Source: Maylandia zebra (Eukaryota; Chordata; Actinopteri; Cichliformes; Cichlidae). Taken from it: a DNA stretch of 64,000 nt. Position 1 is the first letter of the stretch; every line of letters starts with the position of its first letter. Position numbers and translations under genes: made by a program. Shown here piece after piece: positions 23,462-41,459 of this stretch. Location: the NCBI RefSeq assembly GCF_041146795.1, contig NC_135170.1:28542533-28606532 (forward strand). The letters run 5' to 3'. The notes beneath the pieces were generated by a model. That model did not search any database. It was not told the origin of the DNA and saw only the letters and a program-made list of their open reading frames with translations.

Positions 23462-24455
23462 TCCCGGACGCAAATATTTATTCAGCTAATCACATGGTAC
23501 CAACTCATACATGAAGACATGTGGACATGGTCGAGATGACCTGCTGACGTTCAAACAAAGCATCACAATGAGGGAAAAAAGGAGATTTGGATGACTTTGA
23601 ACGTGGCATGGTTGTTGGTCTGAGAATCTTAGACACTGCTGACCTACTGGAATTTTCCCTCACAACCATATTTTCGGGTTTACTGAGAATGATCAGAAAA
23701 GAGTTGCTGCAATTCTCTGGGTGAAAATGTCTCAATGTCAGAGGAGAATGACCAGGGTGCAATAAACAAGATATACAGAAGAGCATCTCTAAATGTTGAA
23801 CTTTGAAGAAAGATGGGCTACAGAAGAAAATCTTACTGGGTATCTCATCAAATTAAAAGGTTAGAAAAACGTTGCCTGGTCTGGTGGGTCTCAATTTGTG
23901 CTGTAACATTCAGATGGTAGGATCAGAATTTGATCTAAACATTAAAACAAATGTTGGTGCTGGTGGTGATATCATGTGTGGCATATTTTCTAGGCACAGT
24001 TTGGGCTGCTTAACCCTAGAACACTATCGCAATAAATAGTAACACAATCACTACTGCCAGGTGATATTTACCCATTATATAATAAGATCAACAAAAAGTA
24101 TGTCATCAAAATATATCAAAATATCACAACATGACAAACTAGTGTGGTCTTCTTTTATTTTCAACTGTGCCATGTCTAACAAAATGAAAACAAACGTGTC
24201 ACGGGGGGACCCTAAAATAATGCTCCAAAACAGAAAAATTAGGAATTGAAGAACAAAAAAAATTCCTAAACAAAAACATAATGACACTGAAAAGCTGGTC
24301 TTTGGTCCACCCTTTCCTGGGACATTTGAGACTTCCCCTGCTGAGCATTGTTTAAATGCCACAGCCAACCTGTGTATTGTTAGTGACTATGTCTATCACC
24401 TTATGACCACAATGGCAATGAGTCAACTGTACTTTAAATGGCCAACAGGACACCT
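23462..24455 (+). pseudogene. Degraded Tc1-like transposon (transposase relic), interrupted
   Basis: The sense strand reads as a decayed Tc1/mariner transposase. A segment around 23600-23690 (GGCATGGTTGTTGG, CTGCTGACCTACTGG) parallels the helix-turn-helix part also seen at 36.98 kb. The stretch around 23876-23935 (GGTCTGGTGGGTCTCAATTT) corresponds to the WSDESRF catalytic region. Further matching sequence resumes at about 24345. Stops and frameshifts occur throughout. It is split by a foreign segment at 24014-24345. No terminal repeats survive. Confidence 0.75.
24014..24345. mobile_element. Insertion inside the Tc1-like relic, piggyBac-like left edge
   Basis: The Tc1-like sequence breaks at 24013 and resumes about 330 bp later. 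The insert is preceded by TTAA (24010-24013) and starts CCCTAGAACAC, resembling piggyBac-family ends, which use TTAA targets. No matching inverted end is visible on the right, so the element may be truncated or a different type. It is younger than the Tc1-like copy. Confidence 0.45.
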
Positions 24456-24689
24456 TTGACATGTGACCAAATGTGACACAAAATGTTTTTATTATCCAAA
24501 GACTGCTTTAGAGAAATCAAATTCCCTTGCAGCTCTTTGAAGTCCACAGCTATGATGATCCATCTAAAACGGAATAAAACACAAATGTCAAATTAGGCCG
24601 TGACTGGTTTTCTAGTTGTTCCAGAGCTTTTCGGTATTAAATGAAGTACATCTGAATTGCCTTAAGAGCACCTTTGATAAACAGAGAGA

Positions 24690-26410
24690 CAGTTAATTGC
24701 AAACATTTTATTTAATATGATTTGCACATCAAAACATATCAAAACCAGTTACACAGAAGGAAATGCACTACTATGCACATTACATTACAAACAGCCTACA
24801 AATCCCTCATGATGAGGACTTCTCATAGAACAGCCTACAGAAACATTCTTGTTAACTGATATGGTCAAACCAAGTCCAACTAATTTAGTAACATTTATTT
24901 TCTGCAATTTCCCATCAGTTTACATTGTTCTATTTAAATTCTGAATCCAGCAGATTTTTTTCTATACTGTGCTAAAATTGCAGCTACGATTTTCTTCTCA
25001 AAATAACACAATTGAAAACAGTGATGTTTTTTCCCTCTATTAAACAACCAGCATTTTAACTTTTCATATGTGCATTTCAGTAAATCTCACTTGTGGCTCA
25101 TGGAAATTTCAAGTGCCATTTCCACTCTAAAACACTATACAGACATGGTTTGTCCATGTATAGGAAATCAGGCCGACCAGCAAAAGCCACTATAAAATAA
25201 CACTTAAAAAAAGATATGAGGTTAACTTCCTATCCAAACTTGATGTAAACAAGGTCGCCTATTAAGATTGTAAAAGAGCCTTGAGAATATAATTTTCTCT
25301 TTAAAAAAAAAAAAAAAAAAAAGAAGGTCAGTTTGAAGGTCAACCAGATAGAATACAAGAGTGGTAAGACATAAAGAGACTATTTTAAATTTTTTCTTTA
25401 AAAAGCAAAACAAAAACAAACAAAAAACTGAATCGCAAACAAACCCGAGGGCTCATTCCAGGTATTTAACATGCACACAAGGTAATTGAGCCATTTTAAA
25501 GGGCAGGAAAATGGAAAAATAAAATAAAATCAGAAATTACTCACACGCGAAAAAGAAGCATGTTCTGATGTGAGGAACAAATTCATTAACACAAATGTAA
25601 CAGAGCTACTTTGGGCCACATAAGACTATTGTGACAAAATAAACTTTGAATGCGTTCCTGTTAGTCAAGAGAAAAGGAAAATAGAAAATGTTGAACTTTA
25701 TCCAGATATCATTCACCTTCATTGAAGAACATAATCACTGACTAAATATGCAACTGCTGTCAAGTGTTTAAATTGTCTAAATGATTCTCTAAATGAATTC
25801 GATGGTGCACCATCAAATTAATCCTCTTCCATCAGATCGTGTTAAAGACAGCCGAGTATCAACATGAACATGAGCTACTACTTATTGAAGGGCTGATACA
25901 TCCAAATACTGCAATGCCTAAATAAGCTTTTATATAAAAGGCTGTTGCACAATATCAGTACTAAAACATGGCTCAGCTCAACCAAGAGGAATGTCACATT
26001 TGGTCCTGTGTTAATAGCCCTGTATGTCTAGACCTCGGTGTAGAAAAGATCTGATGGCCTCTGGCTTTCATTTGAAGTCAACAAGTACTTGTACCTTGTA
26101 ACTGAGTGGTGTGTAAAGTTACAAGACTGCAAAAAGGCTCAATAATGCTGGTATATTTAATGTTTGAATGTGTTTTATGTATGTTATTGTGTTACCTATT
26201 GCTCAGCCTACGAAGTAAAAGTTTTCTGGATGATCACATTTTCAAACTACAGCAAAGAGAGTCTGAAAAGATAGAAAATATGAAATACTTCACAGTGATA
26301 AACTGATGCTAATCAGGAGCAGGGGTGCTGGAACCTAAAACCATCTCCCACACACATTCTCATACTTTATCAACACACATTCAAGCTGTGCACACACAGA
26401 CACACACACC
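24690..26410 (-). other. retreg3: RETREG3 3'UTR (about 1.7 kb)
   Basis: Non-coding A/T-rich sequence following the RETREG3 stop at 26411-26413. A canonical AATAAA reads on the minus strand at 24707-24712, giving a plausible transcript end near 24.69 kb. An A-run at about 25303-25322 and a CA-rich stretch at 26350-26410 are the only repeats. Confidence 0.65.
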
Positions 26411-29400
26411 TTACTGTGGTTTACCAAGCAGGCTAGACAAAAAGTTAGACCCCTGGCTCTCTCCCCGTCTAGAACCTGCACCTTCACTGAAGGGATCCAT
26501 CTGGTTTAGTTCAGACTGATCCAGCATCTCAAAGTCTTCTCCATCCAAGTCTGTGTCTAGCTCAGAGCTGGACTGCTTGCGATAGCTTCGGTGGGCCCCG
26601 GCCCTGGGGGGACCTTCTCTGCGTTGGGCAGCAGGAAGCCGTGGTTGCAGTGCCCCGGCTATTGCTGCCTGGATCATGTTGCTGGCAATGACTCCAGCCA
26701 AGTCTCCAGTGATATTAGAGGCAGGTGGCAGGCTGCTAAGAGAAAGTTCAGCATCTAGATCCTCTTGGTCTGAGTCAAGATGAGATTCCACATCCAGCAC
26801 TGAAGCCCGGTGACTAGCTAGCCCAGACAGACCCAGGCTAGGCAGTCCAATGCTCGTGTCATCATCATCATCCATCAGAGTGGCATCAGGGTTTATGGAG
26901 GGGAAGTCTGGGAGGTCCTGGGCAAAGGATTCTTCAGCATCACTATGCCTGTCAAAATCTGGCCGGAATACAGACAGGGAGAAGATCAGAAGCATGAACT
27001 AACCAGGAAATCGAGGTAAGAAGTCCGTCTTTTTGGCATACATACCCTCAGAGCCTTCAGTCAGTGGGGTCTGGCCACGTGACAGGTTAAATGTTCCATT
27101 GTCAGTATAAGAAACCTCAGCATCAGAATGCTCGGAGTCGGTCAGTGCAAGCTCCTTCGCAACAACAGCATCATCAAACTAGGAGACAAAATGAAATGGT
27201 TTAGGCTGTGCTGTGGTGCATTTTTTTAAGATGGCAGTCAAGCTGGTAACTCCGACTCTGACATAAACAGAGAAACATTCTTAGTTTGACTCTCTGCTTG
27301 TTTCTCATCCTTTTACCGTCTGCAGGCTTTGCCACAAACACACATTAACACAAAAATAAACAGGTACATTTTGTGACGTTCCTAACCACAACAGGAAATG
27401 GTGCTGACGTGCTGCTGTAGCTAACAGTGTGCTGAAAAAGCAATAGGTGCAGTGAATGTTTCATCTTTCGTTTCATTTTATAACCTTGTAACCAACACTG
27501 TTGACTAACAACAACTCATGTTCACTAAAAGAGAAAAAAAAAAAAACCTGGACAGACTTTAAATTTTAATTTATAGAATTGTAAAGACTAAGATTTTTTT
27601 CACAAATTCACATTACTCATTATGAACACTTTAAATATAAAAGTTTACTTCTGCTTTAGGAAGCATTTTGTGTATGTTGACATAATTACTAGATCACAAT
27701 ATGAACAAAAACAAAAACTATATTTGAAGACAAATTTCAGGAATGATGTCCCCGACTTTAAACAATAGAAAGGCAGGCATAGTGAGTAACAGTTTGATTA
27801 AAATATTAAGAGCTTTAGAAGTGCAACAGCCTTACTGTTGGGCAAAAAGCGGCCAACTCCTCCTCACTGTCACTGGCTTCACCCGAGGCTTCACCATGTA
27901 GAGGTCTTCGTAGGACTGCAGAGTGGAGTGACCAAGACAACAAATAATTACTGAGTCCAGCTTATTTTAACTGTAGTAGTTAAATACACAGTGTGCAGGA
28001 CAACCAGTTTTAGAAATGGTTTGTAAAATTAGAACTGATTAACAGATTAATCAACAAACAAAGAAAAAAAAACCACTTTACATCACTATCTCTACTCTGA
28101 TATTTGCACTTTGGTCTCATTTACTGGAGTGGAAATTGTCTTAACAACAGTTTCATCTCAAACGAATAAATTTACATAAAATCCAGTTAGCTGCCAATTC
28201 TAGTAAAAATATACACGATACAATTTGGTTTACAACTTACACTGATTGTCAATGGGCTTTAACATCATGTATCCACGAACGCTGAAGTCCAGCCGCTGCA
28301 GGACTGGCTCCAGCTTGATGCCAAGATGCTGGAAAAGCTTGTGATAGGCTGCCAGAGGAGTCAGGAGAGTAGCTAACACTAGAGGAGGGGCAGAGAGAAT
28401 ACTAGTTAAGATAGAGAAGAGGGACATTTCTATTAAAGTGCTGTATTTCACTACAGAAAGATAGCCTGTTGACTTTTTTTTGTGATAAAGAAAAACTGAG
28501 GGACAGGGAATAGAGGTTTAATATGTAGAGTACAAGCTGATGTTTGGATTGTTTCAGACGTCAGATGTCCTCCTTGCCCAGCTTTGCAGCCTACTGGTTG
28601 AAGGTTAGGAGATTAGCTTGGTCTCTGTCTGACCTCCTTAGCTTTCTGCCTGGCTCTTTCACTCCTGCCTGGTCTGCCTCATCCACATTTTAATCACCTC
28701 ACAGATCAGGCCCCGGTACTGAGCCCCCACAGATCTGGTTTCCCCACCCATGCACTTTTAATTAGACTAGTCAGGCAGAGTTTCTTTGCCAACATAGTTC
28801 TGTGAAGAGGCGTGGGTTTTTAATTAGAACTGGATAAACTGCTCGGACTCACAAGCAGAGTAGGAGAGCACTAATCCAGGAATGTAGCGTCCAATGATAG
28901 CCAAACAGCTGAACACTCCACAGGTCACGATGCAAAACTGTCACAGAAGAGCCGGAAAAACAAAAACAAACAAAAAACAAGCAAACAAACAAAAAACACA
29001 CACACACACACAGAAAATAGTCAACAACACCATATCGTGTTGCCCATGGTGCACTTATCCACAGCTACAGTCACACTAGGGAAAACAGGAGACCGTATCA
29101 CGACCAAAAGTATTCCAACCCCGTGCAATGAACATGTGGAATCTCTTCGAAATGGTAACTTTAAAGATGGCGAGCAGGACAATGACAAATCACAGTCAGT
29201 TGCAGTCTTTAAAGTGACAATGATAAAACAGCAATAACTGTGATTTAACTGGACAAAGATAGCTGCTCAGTAACTGATATTATACAGGAATATAACAAGA
29301 AAACAAGCAGCTGACTAGAACGATCTATTGCAAAGATAATCGTCACATGTAAGTTGTGTCCATCGTTACAGACCGACTCCAACTGTTTGTGTTTACAAAT

Positions 29401-32184
29401 TAGACAACAATTTTCTTCAAGCCTCTGCCAAACTGTCTGAGCGACTCCAATAAGTCCAACTTGGACTGTGACTGGGTGTTGCCTCCCAACAGGTCGCCTT
29501 GTGATTAAAAAATGGTCTCCCAAAGGTTGATGGTTGAATGTTCAAAGGTTGCATGCTCAACCACAAGTTGCTCGCCCAATGTGAAAAAAATTCTGCGCAA
29601 TCATTGGTCAACCGCCTATTTTTCCTCTAGTGTGACCGAGTTAATAAACCAGTGAAGGAAAAAAAATTAGAAAAGGATAATAGGTAAATCAAACAGGGAT
29701 AACTTAAAAATCATACAATAGGTGTTGTGATACAGAATGAAGTCATTGTGTTATTGTGTGTAGCTCTCACTGTGCCAGGATTTTGACGCTTGTACTGCAC
29801 AATACTGGATTTCACAACCACTCCACTGACCCAGGCCTCAGCAATATGGTGGCACAATTCAGGCACACTGAGGGTGCCAGGATGCACCAGACCCCAGCTA
29901 GACAGGGACACAATCATTTAACTCCTTACTGCTTAATCAACTCCTTATCATTAAACTAATGCTGCAATATGAGAATAAAAAAAACAACAAAAAAAACAAC
30001 AACAGTGGCTACAAACCTCTCATTTTCTGATTCATCCAGCTTTCTGACTGTAAAGGGAGAGAACATTCATCACTTTAAGAAACATTAAATATCACTGTGT
30101 AACATTATGTATACATTATTTAGACATTTGCTTGGCTTTCATCTACAGTGTCTTCGAGATTTTAAAAACCACTGCCAAAGATGAACCGTTTCATGACTAA
30201 TACAGATCACTTTCAAAGTCCAGAGTACAAGGCTGCTGACTGATGTCACATTTATTCTAGGAACAAAAGTACATTTGCTACAGCCACAGTACATTAGGGA
30301 TTGAATTGGCTGCATTTTGCACAATCTATGACATTCCAGAAGCGGAAAAAAAGGAAAATGCAGAATATGATGTATTCTCTTAAATATACAAATATACATT
30401 GAGACAAAATTTAGCACCTCTAATCTCTGGCCAGATCTTATTTCTCCAGGTATCTAGACAGACGAGTACAACCATGCCAGATGCCGACAGGAATATCAGG
30501 CGCAGTGAGGTCAGAGCGAAGAACCTGGCAGGGGATAAACCACAGAAAACACATGAACACAGTGCATCTATTTCTTGCTTTCATAGGCATAAACAATCAC
30601 AGAGCAATGTAATTAAAAAGTTAATGCAAAATTAATTAAACCGCAAGACAGTCTGAGCAAATTCCATTTATTATTGTCAAAGTCAGAATAAGAAAGAAAG
30701 CCCACCCTCTGGTGTCTTACACAAATGTATTTTAAACAAGAAGGTTGGCAGTAAGTAGAGTATTTGACCATTTCTTTTAACTCCACACACTACTGTAATA
30801 TCAATTATATCAATAAACATTTAGATGATATTAATCCAACAGACTAACAGATGTTCATATTGTAAAAAATGTGGTCTAACTATACATAAGGTTTCAGGGT
30901 TTTTTCCATCTTTCTGTCTTGCACACAACCCTAACTAAATCCCAACTGCTGCTCCATTTTCAGATCACAAGACTCCAAAATGTAATGGGAACAACAATGC
31001 TGCAGGATTCTGCCAATCACCGGTTAGAGATTAACCTAACAAAGAATTTGCTGGCAGAACAAGGGGTGTCAGTATTTGGGTTAATGCTGTAATTAGAAGT
31101 GACAGTAACAAAAGCAATGTGAAAATGTTTATGGAAAGTTGGGTCACTGAAAAATGAGAACACAACAAGTGCTCAGCACTGAAAATGCAGCTCGTGGTTT
31201 CACGAGTTTGTCATCCGCCACCTGTATGTTGAAAATCAGGACAACCCTGTCCTACTGTGAGAGCGGCTGCCCTTGTTAATGTCTAACTTTCAGTCACTTT
31301 GGGGTTACGGCTGCATCACTCTGGGCTGAAAATGGCCTGCACCATTATGTGTGTGCAGAAGCAAAGATAAAGCAGATGCAGTGTAAACGTTCTGAAACGC
31401 TTGGTGGTCTAATCAAATTCAGGCTGAACGCCAGAACTCTGCAAACATGCCCACCAGTCAGGCTTTCTTTCCATGTGTCAGGTCAATGATCCTTCCTGTA
31501 CATCTAGCAATACCCAGGTCAACTAAGTAAGCCAAAATTTGGCCCAGTGAAACACTCAAACATACTTACATATTCATATAGTGAAACAACTTCCCCTCTT
31601 ATCCCCATGACACTAACTGTAGATTTGACCTTTACAGGCTCACTGGTAAAATTGGTAGAGATAATCCACAGCATTACACAGATTTCAAGATTAAAAGCAA
31701 CAGTTTGGAGCATTAAAGTTGAGTGAAAAGTCCCTGCAGAGTGTGCATAAAAATAGTACCGCCACTCAGCCAGCTGCTTTATCTTGAACTGACAGGCAAA
31801 AGATTTGCATTGTGTATAAGAACCATCTGCTTCCAGTCACGCTGTCTTGCCTCTTGGTGTTGTCTGGATGTCGGCAACTGTAACACAGAGACACTGAGGA
31901 AACATAACTCACAAACTAACACAAGCTAAAACTTACCAGAACACAACGTTGATCACAATGTAGAGAAGGACACAATGAAAGGGTTTTTCCCAGACCAGGA
32001 CAGACTGCAGGTAGGTCAGGACAGGCTCATAGGGCCCCAGCCTGGACTGGAGAGCAGCTTTGACAGCTCGTACTTGGCCATCTCTTTCGCTAGAGCATGA
32101 ACGACTTCGAAGGCAGATATCAGCGCTCTGATTAGCAGAGCAATCCCCCACGTCTGCCCCTTGCATTGTTCCAGTGTGAGTCAT
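26411..32184 (-). CDS. retreg3: Reticulophagy regulator 3 (RETREG3/FAM134C), complete, 9 coding exons, 496 aa
   Basis: ER-phagy receptor that bends ER membrane through a reticulon-homology domain and binds LC3/GABARAP. Exons in transcript order: 31937-32184, 30418-30524, 30017-30047 (31-nt microexon), 29771-29897, 28853-28937, 28241-28372, 27836-27915, 27046-27178, 26411-26958 (1491 nt, in frame; human 466 aa). The first membrane hairpin is at about residues 68-112 ([18 protein letters not shown]), followed by WRNKIWPEI and the conserved [15 protein letters not shown]. The second hairpin is at about 172-213 ([11 protein letters not shown]). The acidic tail has [29 protein letters not shown] and an LIR-type motif DFEML at residues 456-460 preceded by acidic residues. 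Divergent from TUBG1, as in human. Confidence 0.95.
29070..29636. mobile_element. MITE-like element with GTCACACTAG termini in a RETREG3 intron
   Basis: It begins GTCACACTAGGGAAAAC and ends with the inverse, TTTTTCCTCTAGTGTGAC. The outer 10 bp are perfect inverted repeats and the similarity continues inward with one indel. The 567-bp interior has no coding frame. Target duplication not resolved. Confidence 0.6.
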
Positions 32185-32560
32185 CTCAGCGTCCTACTCC
32201 TGACAAAGTAAGCCTGTAAAATAAAGATTTAAGCTAAGTGGAACCATGTAAACAGCTTCATAAGGAGCGCCACAGCGCCGCTCCACTAACATTTATGCTA
32301 ACGGATTTTTAAGCTAAAAGCAAATGACGCCAGCCAAACCACTTTATTATGGTCTAACAACACACATTTGACTATATTAAAATAAAATATTTTATCAAAG
32401 CAAATGGATAAACGTTTCAAAAGCAGCTAACACTTACTATTTTGTCATTTTTTTTGCAGAAATGCGGCGCTCGATTCGGAGAACTTACAATATGGCGTCA
32501 CCTGTTTTTCTGAGCCGTCAGCGGCCCAATCACAATACACTTTGGCCCTGCGTCATGAGG
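32185..32560 (-). promoter_or_regulatory. retreg3: RETREG3 5'UTR, probable non-coding first exon and promoter
   Basis: An acceptor (TTTGTCAG before 32199) lies 15 nt upstream of the ATG and a donor (AATA/GTAAGTG, exon edge 32438) lies farther upstream. This suggests a 5'UTR intron of about 240 nt and a non-coding exon starting near 32.5 kb. A CCAAT box (GGCCCAATCAC) lies near 32525 in a CpG-bearing stretch, consistent with a TATA-less housekeeping promoter. Confidence 0.5.
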
Positions 32561-32976
32561 CATTCAGGTGCAGTAGGAACATCTTTGCTTATTTTGAAGC
32601 ACTTCGTCGGCAAAGTTGAAAATGAAAGCGCTATTGCGACTGTAATTTTCCACACCAAAAACCTAACCCATTTTCGATTAAGCTGTCCACAACCACCCAC
32701 TTCTTCCCTCTTTATTCATCATGATTTTAAGCCTATTAAAAATATCATCTCGTACAATTCATTACTTACGACCTATTAATGAAAACGGCTTGTTATGAAA
32801 AGAACTTTACTTCCCTGTCTAAATTATCTAAATTTAACTGTATACCTGTTTATTTAGCTACTGTAATTTATCTCATAGACAGTGGGCTTACAGTTGAGCA
32901 TTTTAAAATGTGTCTACACTGTCCCCTTGTGGTCACATTCTATAATGACATTGATGAATACAAACAAGGGGAACAC

Positions 32977-33033
<57 letters not shown>
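32977..33033. repeat. (ATT)n microsatellite, about 19 units
   Basis: Near-perfect trinucleotide array TATTATTATT between RETREG3 and TUBG1. Confidence 0.95.
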
Positions 33034-33036
<3 letters not shown>

Positions 33037-33129
33037 ATGTTTATAATGAAAGGATGTGCAGCAGGTTAGACTGATTACAGATGGAAGCTGTACTAAAGAG
33101 TGTGCTGAGTACATTGAAGAGCTAATGAA

Positions 33130-33665
33130 TAACGAAAATAACAGAGGGGAGAGATGGAGGACAGTTAGTGAATCAGGAAGGGCAGAGGATTAGTAAGGAG
33201 GAAGTAGCTATGAAGAGAATGAAGGGGATGAAGAGTGGAGAGGCAGTTGGCCAAGATTACATAAGTGTGGAGGTATGGAGATGTCTATGAGAGTGGAATT
33301 TTTTAACCATATTGTTTAACACAATCTTGGAGAATGGAGAATCTGAGGAATGGAGAAGTGTGTTGGTATACATTTTCAAGAACAAGGGATAATATTCAAA
33401 GCTCTACTTGGGCGAAAAGCTGATAAGCCATACAATGAAGCTATGGGAAAGAGAAATTGAATAAAGGTGATGATCAGGAAGCTGCAGTCTGGCTTAAAAA
33501 TGAGAAAGAACAATACAGATGCGATGTTTGCTTTCAGAGTCTTGATTGAAAAGCATATAGACGGTCAGAAAGAGTTGCATTGTGTAGACCAGGCAACAAA
33601 GCAAGCTGGGGTGTGCAGTAAGAGTGTCTCTGAGCCCCTTCTTGCTTGCATTGGTGATGGACAGG
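33130..33665 (+). pseudogene. Fragment of a non-LTR retrotransposon reverse transcriptase, broken
   Basis: Reading through frameshifts on the plus strand gives pieces of a LINE reverse transcriptase. AMKRMKGMKSGEAVG-type sequence near 33210 is followed by a VYIFKNKG-like block near 33370, a SHTMKLWER-like block near 33430 and, from 33467, LQSGLKMRKNNTDAMFAFR then LIEKHIDGQKELHCVD. This block order is that of RTE/Jockey-type RT domains. It is truncated at both ends. Superfamily not certain. Confidence 0.65.
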
Positions 33666-33928
33666 TTGACAGATTATGTAAGGCATATTTTACGGTTCCT
33701 TACAGCACTACACACTCCGACACGACCGGTGGCAGCACACGTTTAGAGTCGCCTTGCGACTCGCTAACCAACAGTAGAAGAAGTCTGCTTGAAGCGTCAC
33801 CGCAGGACCAAGCGGGAAGGAGCGGGCAGAGGTGAAGCGGTGTGAAAGCAGTGGCTATTTTCTTCTATTATTTAGCTAGCAGGCAGACTACAAGAGCTAG
33901 CTAAATAAGGGGCGACTGAAGACGGAAC
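33666..33928 (+). promoter_or_regulatory. tubg1: TUBG1 promoter and 5'UTR
   Basis: CpG-richer stretch immediately upstream of the gamma-tubulin start codon, downstream of the LINE fragment. No TATA box. No motif can be assigned with confidence. Confidence 0.5.
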
Positions 33929-40235
<6,307 letters not shown>

Positions 40236-41459
40236 ACAGACTTTGTCTTTTATACTTAATTCTCGCTTCTGGACAAAAATAGTTTTCTTTCACACAGATA
40301 TCACAGAATAGTTATTTGGCTATAACTGCTTTTCTGGATAAAAACGATATTTATTGGCTTGCTTTAACATGTAATAACATAGTGTTTGTGTCTCCAAATT
40401 AGAGACTTTCATGACTATTAACCAGAAAAAGTAAATGCATCACATCCTGCAGATTCTGAACCCCCAGTTTATATGAAGTGTTCTCAACCTTAACAGCTCT
40501 GTGAAATAAAAGAGCACTAATTATAGAAAATCCTGTACAAAGCATCAACAGCTGTTGTCTCCAAAACATCTGTAAATATACCCGTTTCTGTATTTTTATT
40601 GTTAATCTCTTGCAGCAATGTTATTTACAGTTATCCTCAGTCTAAATCAACATTTTGCCTTGTTTTGGTCTATTTTTATACAAAGTACTGTACTTTAGTT
40701 TTTGTGCACTTGGTAGGCAGAGAGGTGTCCTTGCATATAGATGGAACTGACAGAAAGCAGTAGCATGCTGGTTAATGTGGTGCGCTGTACCATCTGTATG
40801 CTGCTGATACACATTGCTCATTTGTTATCACAGTACATGACCAACAAGAATGTCAAGTTGAAGTTGGATTGGAGCCATAAATGGTGTTGAAATACCTGCC
40901 ATAAAAACAGCATTGACATTTTAACAGCATTTGTCCTCTAAAGAAAATGAGTTTGTGCAGCTGAACACAGTACAAGGATATATCTAATTTAAACACTTCA
41001 TCTCTATGCCTGTAAATATTCTTGATTCACTGGCTTCCCCTGTGTTGTCTAAAAGTGAATATACTGCTACATTTCGCTTGCCTGTTGGACCTGTTTTAAA
41101 CTGAATAAAAACATTTTCTATTATTTTAATTCTTACCTGAAATGTCTCAGATGTTATCTGAAGACACACCTGGTCGGTTGTATGAGAATGGAATAGAGCT
41201 GTGCTCCTGATGTTTGTTCATTCGACTAATTAAACGGCGCATAACCACAGGGCAACAAAGACAGTTGGCATTACTTGTTCAACCAGCTATTCTTATAAAC
41301 CAGTAAAAAGCGTTGGCACTAACAGCACAACTGAGTTACCTCAAAACTACAGGAAGACAATAGTCCTAATGCTTCACAAGTCTGGGCACCACATACGTAC
41401 ATTTCTCAAAATAAAAAAGGATAGATGAGGCTGAAAAACAGCACCAAAGACAATATGGT
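40236..41459 (+). other. tubg1: TUBG1 3'UTR with two candidate poly(A) signals
   Basis: Non-coding. AATAAA hexamers at 40505-40510 and 41104-41109 on the plus strand offer short and long 3'UTR forms. The region is convergent with the PLEKHH3 transcript end near 41.46 kb. Confidence 0.6.

Noticed and set aside
32779-33114. Frames encoding poly-Tyr or poly-Ile
   Set aside because: Translations of the (ATT)n microsatellite.
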